Positions 1 to 4,776 of a stretch of 5,351 nucleotides of DNA are shown one piece after another. Numbering within the stretch: position 1 is the first letter of the stretch; each line of letters begins with the position of its first letter. The notes under the pieces are model-generated. The model searched no databases, had not been told where the DNA came from, and was given only the letters and a program-made list of their open reading frames with translations. Where the stretch lies: contig CALKWS010000106.1 of the NCBI GenBank assembly GCA_938004115.1, positions 1-5,351 of the forward strand, given 5' to 3'. This stretch comes from an uncultured Ruaniaceae bacterium (GTDB lineage: Bacteria; Actinomycetota; Actinomycetes; Actinomycetales; Beutenbergiaceae). The position numbers and the translations under genes were made by a program.

Positions 1-74
1 CCGAGGGCTACCACATGTTCTCGGCCAAGCTCGACGGCTGCATCAAGGCCCTCGTCGTACCCGGCGAGAACTGA
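1..74 (+). CDS. Zinc-dependent alcohol dehydrogenase, C-terminal end (partial)
   Basis: Only the last 23 codons and the TGA stop (72-74) are in the window; the reading frame starts at base 3. The tail reads EGYHMFSAKLDGCIK followed by ALVVPGEN. The pattern EGY-x-MF-x-x-K-x-DGCIK is typical of the C-terminus of medium-chain zinc-dependent alcohol or glutathione-dependent formaldehyde dehydrogenases (MDR superfamily), where it forms the last part of the catalytic domain. Those enzymes oxidise alcohols or hydroxymethyl-thiol adducts with NAD(P)+ in the cytoplasm. The zinc ligands and Rossmann fold lie outside the window, so the substrate cannot be assigned. The next gene starts 54 bp downstream on the same strand with its own ribosome binding site, suggesting co-transcription. 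The call rests on a short tail, so the subfamily is uncertain. Confidence 0.6.
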   Translation, partial: EGYHMFSAKLDGCIKALVVPGEN

Positions 75-128
75 TCGGCGAGGACTGACCTGGCCACGGA
101 CGAGCACGACGACGGAGAGGACCTGGCG

Positions 129-722
129 ATGAGCGAGGCGAATCGCATCCCGGTATACACCCCGGCGGCACCGCCGGTGCCCTCCAGCGCCCATCTACGG
201 GCCACGATCCCGGGTTGGGGCGTGGACCTGGACCCCGCGGACCGTCCGGCCCACCCGCGCGAGCGCCACGAGGACACCGGCGCGCACTGGGACCTACCCG
301 AACCACAAGGGCAGACCCACCGGCGGGAGCGGTCCATCGAACATCAGATGCTGCCGCCGGTGTTCGGCACCGCAGTGCCCCTGAAGGGCCTGTCGGGGAT
401 CATCCGCCGCCTCGCCTACCGCCGGTTCAGCGAGGCCCGCGCCGCCCACTGGCTGCTGCTGATGGGCGCCGACCGGGTGGACGCCGCGGAGAGCCACCTG
501 CGCTCCCTGCTCACCATCAGGCCGGACAACCCGGTCACGCAGACCGGTCTCCGCACCGAAGCGCGCCACGACGGGCCGGCGGCACGGAAGGCCGATACCC
601 GTGCTGACACCAGGCACCAGTGGCTGGATCCGGTCATCGTGGCCGGCCCCTGGGTAGTGGCCGCCGGCGGGGTGATCGCCGTGCTGCGCATGCTGCGCAA
701 ACGGACCCGGACGAAGCCGTAG
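129..722 (+). CDS. Conserved protein of unknown function with C-terminal membrane anchor
   Basis: A 197-residue protein. The ATG at 129 is preceded by GGAGAGG at 114-120, 8 nt upstream, a good ribosome binding site. Three zones are visible. Residues 1-65 are rich in Pro, Arg and His, with the motif IPGWGVDLDPADRP near 27-40. Residues 69-137 form the likely core (SIEHQMLPPVFGT, then YRRFSEARAAHWLLLMGADR, then an ESHLRSLLTIRPDNP stretch). Residues 168-186 are one hydrophobic helix followed by a very basic tail (RMLRKRTRTKP). The basic tail predicts a cytoplasmic C-terminus by the positive-inside rule. No signal peptide or enzyme motif is visible. From memory, similar proteins occur in actinobacteria as unnamed genes, sometimes beside zinc alcohol dehydrogenases, as here. 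I infer a membrane-associated accessory role but cannot name a function. The reading frame is well supported; the function is unknown. Confidence 0.8.
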   Translation: MSEANRIPVYTPAAPPVPSSAHLRATIPGWGVDLDPADRPAHPRERHEDTGAHWDLPEPQGQTHRRERSIEHQMLPPVFGTAVPLKGLSGIIRRLAYRRFSEARAAHWLLLMGADRVDAAESHLRSLLTIRPDNPVTQTGLRTEARHDGPAARKADTRADTRHQWLDPVIVAGPWVVAAGGVIAVLRMLRKRTRTKP

Positions 723-876
723 CCGAGTCTCCCCCGGGCCGCCGCCCGCACCTGCGGATGTGCCGCCGTCGGCCATCACACATGGGGTGGCGCGGCCGCG
801 GCGGGCACCTTAGTCTCGCCGGGGCGCAACACGATCCATCGGTTGCGACGATGGCCGAGACAAGGAGCAGCACGCC

Positions 877-1248
877 ATGACATATCCCGCCGGATCCGAG
901 CAGGCGCAGGACGCCCGCACCCCAGGTTCGGTGGAGGTGATCGGCTCGGCGGCCCGGGTGCGCCTGGTGCTCGCCGGCGAGGTGGACGCCAGCATGAACG
1001 CCCAGATGGTCGAGGCGGTCAACGACGTGGCGGACCGGGGCGTACCGATCGACGTGGACACCCGGAACGTGACGTTCATCGACTCCTCGGTGATCGCGCT
1101 GCTGGTGTACCTGGCGAGCCGGGTCGCCCAACCGATCCGGTTCATCCAGCCCTCGGAACCCGTCCGCTTCCTGATGGACATCACCCAACTCGATGAACAG
1201 GTGGACGTGCTCGACCACGATCCCGGACCGGACGAAGCACAGGGGTAG
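877..1248 (+). CDS. STAS-domain protein, anti-anti-sigma factor type
   Basis: A 123-residue, single-domain protein with ATG at 877 and AAGGAG at 862-867, 9 nt upstream. The STAS fold is readable. A strand VRLVLAGEVDA (28-38) matches the SpoIIAA pattern LTGELD. A strand IDVDTRNVTFID (58-69) leads to the DSS motif (69-71), and a helix VIALLVYLASR follows. Ser70 aligns with the SpoIIAA serine that is phosphorylated by the anti-sigma kinase. Family knowledge: the unphosphorylated form binds the anti-sigma factor and frees a stress or sporulation sigma factor, in the cytoplasm. One oddity is Val72, where SpoIIAA has Gly (DSSG). The C-terminal 15 residues are acidic and probably disordered. No anti-sigma kinase, phosphatase or sigma factor gene is next to it, so it is an orphan within this window. 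It could instead be a regulatory STAS protein of another partner-switching pathway. Confidence 0.85.
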   Translation: MTYPAGSEQAQDARTPGSVEVIGSAARVRLVLAGEVDASMNAQMVEAVNDVADRGVPIDVDTRNVTFIDSSVIALLVYLASRVAQPIRFIQPSEPVRFLMDITQLDEQVDVLDHDPGPDEAQG

Positions 1249-1366
1249 GACACTGCCCGGGCCGCGCAACAGTCGTCCAGTGGCCCATGCGCCGCACGGT
1301 GCTTAACCTGGAACCAGCGGACTCCAAGCCTCGGTTATCCCCTGCGACCGGGAAGGTGTCAGTCCC

Positions 1367-1774
1367 ATGAAGTTCCTCTCCAGCAAAGTCCACACCATCA
1401 TCGGTCTGGTGGTCGGGGTACTGCTGATCGCCGCACCATGGATCTTCGGCTTCGCCGACGTCGATGCCGCGATGTGGGTGGCGGTCATCATCGGCGCGAT
1501 CATCGTGCTGAGCGAACTGACCAGTACCAGCCCCGCCAGTCCGATCAAACTGGTGCCGATGCGCGTCCATCTCTGGATGGACGTGGCGATCGGCGTCGTC
1601 CTTGCGATCTCCCCCTGGATCTTCGGCTTCGCCGACGAGGGCACGAACGCCTGGCTCCCCCATCTGATCGTGGGCATCCTCGTGGTCGGCTACGCGCTGG
1701 TCACCAACCCCGCCGATGCCACGATCACCGACAGGCCCGCCGTGCGCGGACCACGCTCCACCGGGACCGCTTAG
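1367..1774 (+). CDS. SPW-repeat integral membrane protein
   Basis: A 135-residue membrane protein built from two copies of the SPW repeat (Pfam SPW family). The ATG at 1367 follows GGAAGG at 1351-1356 (10 nt spacing). Four hydrophobic segments are visible, at about residues 10-29, 35-52, 70-87 and 98-112. The repeat signatures APWIFGFAD (23-31) and SPWIFGFAD (82-90) lie 59 residues apart, each at the end of the first helix of its half. The second half has the usual form W-x-D-x-A-I-G-V-V-L-A-I-S-P-W. The C-terminal 22 residues are polar. Length and layout are normal for the family. Its biochemical role is not established; it sits in the cytoplasmic membrane. The gene is 118 bp downstream of the STAS gene on the same strand, with a hairpin just after its stop. 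Confidence 0.9.
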   Translation: MKFLSSKVHTIIGLVVGVLLIAAPWIFGFADVDAAMWVAVIIGAIIVLSELTSTSPASPIKLVPMRVHLWMDVAIGVVLAISPWIFGFADEGTNAWLPHLIVGILVVGYALVTNPADATITDRPAVRGPRSTGTA

Positions 1775-1778
1775 TTCC

Positions 1779-1817
1779 GCCGGTGCGGCCCGTGGTTGCC
1801 GCCCGGCTCTCACCGGC
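1779..1817 (+). terminator. Candidate terminator after the SPW gene
   Basis: Arms GCCGGTG (1779-1785) and CACCGGC (1811-1817) are perfectly complementary. A smaller inner stem is formed by CGGC (1786-1789) and GCCG (1798-1801). The structure begins 5 bp after the SPW stop codon. There is no T-run, as is common in high-GC actinobacteria. Termination is inferred from position and symmetry only. Confidence 0.4.
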
Positions 1818-1836
1818 ACTAGATGATTGATTCCTT

Positions 1837-1870
1837 GAACCTCAGTGGTCGTATGCGATTAGGGACCGCT
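1837..1870 (+). repeat. Left terminal inverted repeat of the insertion sequence
   Basis: The core GCGATTAGGGACCGCT at 1855-1870 mirrors GCGATCAAGGGTCGCT read on the - strand at the other end (12 of 16 matches). Short outer matches GGTCG and GAACC lie further out. The core falls inside the last ten codons of the transposase (SLIAYDH region), so coding and end-recognition functions overlap. The exact outer end is uncertain. Confidence 0.5.
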
Positions 1871-2684
1871 TGTTGGTGGCTCCGGTGGTCCAGTTGTTCC
1901 AGATTCCGGCGGCCAGAGCCAGGAGCCGTTGGGCGATGCGGGTGAATAGGCCTTGGGGGGTGCGTGCGCCGTGGCCTTCGAGGCTGAGTTGGCCTTTGAG
2001 GGTCTGGTTGACCGATTCGATCCACTGCCGCACACCGCCGAGGTTGCCGTTGGTGTAGGTCTCATCACGTCGGTCCGGGCGCAGCAGGCGCAGGCCCAAC
2101 TCGGCGGTGGTCTGGGCGAAGGCTTTGCCGGAGAATCCCTTGTCGGCCAACAGCACCTGCCCGGAGCGGATCAGGTGATGGTTGTGTTCCAGCATCGCGG
2201 TGAGCACCTCGCGCTCACCGATCTTGGGGTGGGCCAGGGCCCACATGATCGGCATCCCATCACCGGCGCAGACCAAGTACAGCTTCATCCCCCAGTAGAA
2301 CCTGGAATGCGAAGCGCAGTAACCGTACCCGGCGTGGCCGGCCAGGTCGGAGCGTTTCACCGTTTCTCTCGAGGCCCCGCACGGCACTGGCGTGGCGTCG
2401 GTCATCCATAGATCATCGAACCAGGACGGGCACTGGCGGGCCAGGACGGTGATCGCCTTGGCCAACAGCGGGGCGGCGGCCTTCAAGCGCTTGTGATAGC
2501 CGGACTGGTGGGGCAGGTAGGGAAACATCGCCCGCCACTGCGGGCTGGAACGGATATGGCGGATCCAGCGCCGTTCTCCCTGATAGCCCAGCAGCACCTG
2601 GGCCACCGCCAGAGTGATCAGTTCAGCATCCGAAAGCCTCGGCCGCCTACCCCGCCCGGTGCGCTTAAGGGGCCACGTGATCAT
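1842..2684 (-). CDS. IS982-family-like DDE transposase, N-terminally truncated frame
   Basis: The 280-residue open frame encodes an RNase H-fold (DDE) transposase that would cut and rejoin the ends of its own element. The likely catalytic residues are Asp96 (MTDATPVPCG), Asp181 (LLADKGFSGKAF) and Glu223 (QWIESVNQTLKGQ). The sequence between them, with TVKRSDLAGHAGYGYCASHSR at 108-128, WGMKLYLV and ALAHPKIGERE, is characteristic of actinobacterial IS982-type transposases. The C-terminus NKRSLIAYDH is also typical and overlaps the terminal inverted repeat. The ATG at 2684 follows an in-frame TGA (2690-2688), has no clear ribosome binding site, and lacks the usual first 15-20 residues. Those are encoded just upstream in another frame (see the separate entry). 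Unless ribosomes shift frame, only a shortened protein could be made, and it is probably inactive. Family call is from memory of motifs. Confidence 0.8.
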   Translation of the reverse strand: MITWPLKRTGRGRRPRLSDAELITLAVAQVLLGYQGERRWIRHIRSSPQWRAMFPYLPHQSGYHKRLKAAAPLLAKAITVLARQCPSWFDDLWMTDATPVPCGASRETVKRSDLAGHAGYGYCASHSRFYWGMKLYLVCAGDGMPIMWALAHPKIGEREVLTAMLEHNHHLIRSGQVLLADKGFSGKAFAQTTAELGLRLLRPDRRDETYTNGNLGGVRQWIESVNQTLKGQLSLEGHGARTPQGLFTRIAQRLLALAAGIWNNWTTGATNKRSLIAYDH

Positions 2685-2736
2685 CGATCACCACGTACAG
2701 TTCACTTAGGAGGGTGTCTAGCGACCCTTGATCGCT
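2665..2736 (-). pseudogene. Displaced N-terminal segment of the transposase, ending at TAA
   Basis: Read on the - strand in the frame ending at the TAA 2667-2665, this stretch gives SDQGSLDTLLSELYVVIDDH followed by VAP and the stop. LDTLL-x-x-LYV-x-IDD matches the N-terminus usual for IS982-type transposases. The main frame continues with KRTGRGRRPRLSDAEL. Skipping one base at CCT-T-AAG (2670-2664) joins them as HVAPKRTGRGRRP with no residues missing. A one-base insertion of T, which creates the TAA, is therefore the simplest explanation. No ATG or GTG lies in this frame upstream of the LDTLL codons, back to the in-frame TGA just beyond the element's edge, so the original start also seems lost or unrecognised. 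A +1 programmed frameshift on CCT TAA is possible but unproven. Confidence 0.65.
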
Positions 2737-2751
2737 AGGGCGACCCGGTTC
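2718..2751 (-). repeat. Right terminal inverted repeat of the insertion sequence
   Basis: This is the partner of the left repeat; its core on the + strand is 2720-2735. It contains a perfect 7-bp inverted repeat of its own, CTAGCGA (2718-2724) and TCGCTAG (2732-2738) around a 7-nt loop. The heptamer GCGACCC is repeated at 2721-2727 and 2740-2746. The displaced N-terminal transposase codons run into this repeat, so the element carries almost no non-coding leader. Confidence 0.45.
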
Positions 2752-2753
2752 TC

Positions 2754-3725
2754 ATGCCGGCCGCTGCCTCATGTGCCATGGTGGGCGGCGTGCAGCGAAT
2801 CACCAGCCGCGAAGTGCCTCTGGGCGGACCGCGGGCGATGCGGGTGCGGCGCACCCTGCCCCAGCGGGCCCGGTCACTGATCGGTGCCTGGTGCTTCGTG
2901 GACCACTACGGCCCCGACGACGTCTCCCGCACCGGGGGGATGGACGTGCCACCCCACCCCCACACCGGGTTGCAGACGGTCACCTGGTTGTTCACCGGCG
3001 AGATCGAGCACCGGGACACCACCGGCGCCCACGCTCTGGTCCGACCCGGCGAGGTCAACATCATGACGGCCGGACATGGCGTCGCGCACTCGGAGCAGTC
3101 CACCGATGCCTGCCGCACCCTGCACGGGGTGCAGTTATGGACCGTGCTCCCCGACGCCTCCCGGCACACCGAGCGCGATTTCCTCCACCACGTCACCGAA
3201 CCGGTGGACCTGGGCGGCGCACGGGCGCGGGTGCTCATCGGCACCCTCGCCGGGCACACCTCCCCCGTCCCCGCCTACTCGCCCCTGTTAGGGGCCGAAC
3301 TGGTGCTCGACCCCTCGGCGCACGTCACCGTGGAACTGGACGCCGGTTTCGAGCACGGCGTGCTGGTGGACCAGGGTCCGGTGCGCGCCCACGACCTGGA
3401 CCTCGAACCCTCCGAGCTGGGTTACCTGCCCCCGGGCGGCCGCGAACTGCGACTGACGAACCTCACCGACGAACCGGCCCGGGTGATGCTGCTCGGTGGT
3501 GAACCGTTCGAGGAACCGGTGATGATGTGGTGGAACTTCATCGGCCGGACCCATGAGGAGATCGTGGCCTATCGGGAGGCGTGGGAGGCCGGGTCGGAGC
3601 AGTTCGGGCACGTGCAGGGCTACACCGGCAGGGTGGAACGCCTGCCGGCGCCCGCGATGCCCACGGTCCGGCTCAAACCGCGGATGAAGCCGCCCGGTCC
3701 GGGCGACCCTAGCGCCTGGGGCTGA
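2754..3725 (+). CDS. Pirin family protein (cupin)
   Basis: A 323-residue bicupin of the pirin/YhhW type. Conserved blocks run in order: REVPLGGPRAM (19-29), RRTLPQR (32-38), LIGAWCFVDHYGP (42-54), PPHPHTGLQTVTWLFTGEIEHRD (66-88), PGEVNIMTAGHGVAHSE (98-114), and LLGGEPFEEPVMMWWNFIGR in the second domain. His68, His70, His112 and Glu114 match the four metal ligands known in pirins. Some relatives oxidise quercetin, others are regulators; the role here is unknown, and the protein is probably cytoplasmic. The start is uncertain. ATG 2754 is the first possible start after an in-frame TAG (2736-2738) and has no ribosome binding site. ATG 2778 and GTG 2790 are alternatives, the last weakly preceded by GGTGGG; all keep the conserved core. 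The gene begins within a few bases of the insertion sequence, so its native upstream region has been displaced. The 3' end is normal. Confidence 0.92.
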   Translation: MPAAASCAMVGGVQRITSREVPLGGPRAMRVRRTLPQRARSLIGAWCFVDHYGPDDVSRTGGMDVPPHPHTGLQTVTWLFTGEIEHRDTTGAHALVRPGEVNIMTAGHGVAHSEQSTDACRTLHGVQLWTVLPDASRHTERDFLHHVTEPVDLGGARARVLIGTLAGHTSPVPAYSPLLGAELVLDPSAHVTVELDAGFEHGVLVDQGPVRAHDLDLEPSELGYLPPGGRELRLTNLTDEPARVMLLGGEPFEEPVMMWWNFIGRTHEEIVAYREAWEAGSEQFGHVQGYTGRVERLPAPAMPTVRLKPRMKPPGPGDPSAWG

Positions 3726-3751
3726 TACGCACCAACGCGAGGCGAGGCCTT

Positions 3752-3787
3752 CGCGGCCGGATCGAAGGGCAGCCCCCTGCGGCCGCG
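3752..3787. terminator. Hairpin between convergent genes, candidate bidirectional terminator
   Basis: Perfect 8-bp arms CGCGGCCG (3752-3759) and CGGCCGCG (3780-3787) enclose a 20-nt loop containing a smaller GGGC/GCCC pairing. It lies 27 bp after the pirin stop and 21 bp beyond the stop of the opposing decarboxylase gene. It is symmetrical, so it could act on both strands. There is no T-tract. Confidence 0.5.
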
Positions 3788-3794
3788 GTATCAG

Positions 3795-3813
3795 GCCTGG
3801 CGCCGCGTCAGGC
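3795..3813 (-). terminator. Second short hairpin overlapping the decarboxylase stop codon
   Basis: The 19-nt sequence folds into eight pairs (GCCTG against CAGGC, one G·T wobble, then two more GC pairs) around a 3-nt loop. It includes the TGA of the - strand decarboxylase (3810-3808). With the neighbouring hairpin it probably ends the - strand transcript. Position is the main support. Confidence 0.3.
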
Positions 3814-4776
3814 GCTTCGTGCGGGGGCGGCGGCAAACCAGTCCACCGTGCGGCGCAGCCCCTCCTCCCACGACACCTGTGGCTGCCAGCCCAGCACGGT
3901 GCGCGCCATGGTGGTGTCGGGCCGACGCACCTTGGGGTCATCGACGGGTCGCTCCACGAATTGGATCCGTGACCGCCCACCGGTGGCGGCGATCACCGAC
4001 TCGGCGATGCGCAGCACCGACAACTCCTCCGGGTTGCCGATGTTCACCGGCCCGGGATGGGAACTGCCGGCCATCTCCAGGATGCCGCGGACCAGGTCGT
4101 CCACATAGCACACCGATCTGGTCTGGCTCCCGTCACCGGCCACGGTCAGCGGCTCGCCGGCCAGTCCCTGACGGATGAAAGTGGGAATCGCACGGCCGTC
4201 ATGAGGACGCATCCGGGGCCCGTAGGTGTTGAAGATCCGCACGATCCCGGTGTCCACGCCATGGGTGGACCGGTAGGCGGTCACCAACACCTTCGCGTAC
4301 CTCTTCGCCTCGTCGTACACCCCCCGCGGCCCGATCGGGTTCACGTGGCCCCAGTAGTCCTCGGGTTGAGGATGGACCTGCGGGTCGCCATAGACCTCGG
4401 ACGTGGAGGCCAGCACGAAGCGGGCACCCTTGTCCCGGGCCAGCGCCAACGCGCGTTCGGAGCCGACCGAGCCCACCCGCAACGTCTCCAGTGGCATTTC
4501 CAGGTAGTCCACCGGGGACGCGGGGGACGCGAAGTGCAGGATGAGGTCCACCGATCCGCGCACGTGGGTGTTCTCCGTGACGTCACAGTGGACCATCTCA
4601 AACGCCGGCTCGGATGCCAGGTGCGCCACGTTCGCGGGAGTGCCGGTGAGGAAGTTGTCCAGGCACACCACCTGCCAGCCGTCCTGCAAGAGCGTCTCGC
4701 ACAGGTGGCTACCCAGGAATCCGGCACCCCCGGTGACCACCACCCGACCGGTTGTACCGCGGTGCAGGGCCCTCAT
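3808..4776 (-). CDS. UDP-glucuronate decarboxylase (UDP-xylose synthase), extended SDR
   Basis: The 322-residue length is right for this family. The enzyme converts UDP-glucuronate to UDP-xylose with CO2 release, using tightly bound NAD+, in the cytoplasm. The nucleotide-binding loop TGGAGFLGSH (15-24) and the acidic residue after strand 2 (LDN, Asp40) are present. HFASPASPVDYLEMPLETLR (81-100) is diagnostic for the family. Thr125-Ser126-Glu127 (STSEVYGDP), Tyr154 and Lys158 (GVYDEAKR), and Arg284 (DDPKVRRPD) match the catalytic residues of human UXS1 in identity and spacing. This separates it from dTDP-glucose dehydratases. ATG 4776 overlaps the stop of the upstream glycosyltransferase as ATGA, with GAAGGA about 12 nt before it, which suggests translational coupling. 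Together they point to a xylose-containing or xylose-derived glycan. A related 4-keto-sugar-forming activity cannot be excluded. Confidence 0.88.
   Translation of the reverse strand: MRALHRGTTGRVVVTGGAGFLGSHLCETLLQDGWQVVCLDNFLTGTPANVAHLASEPAFEMVHCDVTENTHVRGSVDLILHFASPASPVDYLEMPLETLRVGSVGSERALALARDKGARFVLASTSEVYGDPQVHPQPEDYWGHVNPIGPRGVYDEAKRYAKVLVTAYRSTHGVDTGIVRIFNTYGPRMRPHDGRAIPTFIRQGLAGEPLTVAGDGSQTRSVCYVDDLVRGILEMAGSSHPGPVNIGNPEELSVLRIAESVIAATGGRSRIQFVERPVDDPKVRRPDTTMARTVLGWQPQVSWEEGLRRTVDWFAAAPARSA

Larger units (their letters stand above)
1837..2751 (-). mobile_element. IS982-family-like insertion sequence, transposase frameshifted
   Basis: An element of about 915 bp with one transposase gene on the - strand, slightly short for IS982 elements (about 1 kb). 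Imperfect terminal inverted repeats support the boundaries. The core 1855-1870 matches the reverse complement of 2720-2735 at 12 of 16 positions. Outside it, GGTCG (1847-1851) pairs with CGACC (2741-2745), and GAACC (1837-1841) pairs with GGTTC (2747-2751), but with unequal spacing. The ends are therefore uncertain by about 10 bp. The transposase stop codon (1842-1844) must normally lie inside, which favours a left end near 1837-1839. I could not find a convincing target-site duplication in the flanks. The element sits between the SPW gene and the pirin gene and interrupts no recognisable reading frame, but it replaces the region just upstream of the pirin start. Confidence 0.65.

Noticed and set aside
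735..748. Small hairpin CGGGC-CGCC-GCCCG after the 197-residue gene, as a terminator
   Set aside because: It has only five GC pairs and no T-run. In such GC-rich sequence it is expected by chance, so I did not annotate it.
791..800. Palindrome CGCGGCCGCG upstream of the STAS gene, as an operator
   Set aside because: It is made only of G and C in a GC-rich spacer, with no repeat elsewhere and no recognisable promoter around it.
634..1269. A 211-codon open frame on the - strand opposite the STAS gene
   Set aside because: It is low-complexity, Arg/His/Gly-rich translation opposite a well-supported STAS gene that has a good ribosome binding site.
1249..1366. Sigma-factor promoter search in the spacer before the SPW gene
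   Set aside because: No convincing -35/-10 pair of the housekeeping or SigB/SigF type was found; only short AT-containing words such as TTAACC and TTATCC with unsuitable spacing.
1181..1819. A 212-codon open frame on the - strand opposite the SPW gene
   Set aside because: It is rich in Asp, His and Gly because it mirrors hydrophobic codons of the SPW membrane helices; no family pattern is seen.
1818..1836. AT-rich flank left of the insertion sequence, as one copy of a target-site duplication
   Set aside because: No matching direct repeat is present just after the right end of the element, so a duplication cannot be claimed.
3288..3980. A 230-codon open frame on the - strand spanning the end of pirin and the convergent spacer
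   Set aside because: It overlaps pirin antisense and the end of the decarboxylase gene in another frame, crosses two hairpins, and shows no recognisable motif.
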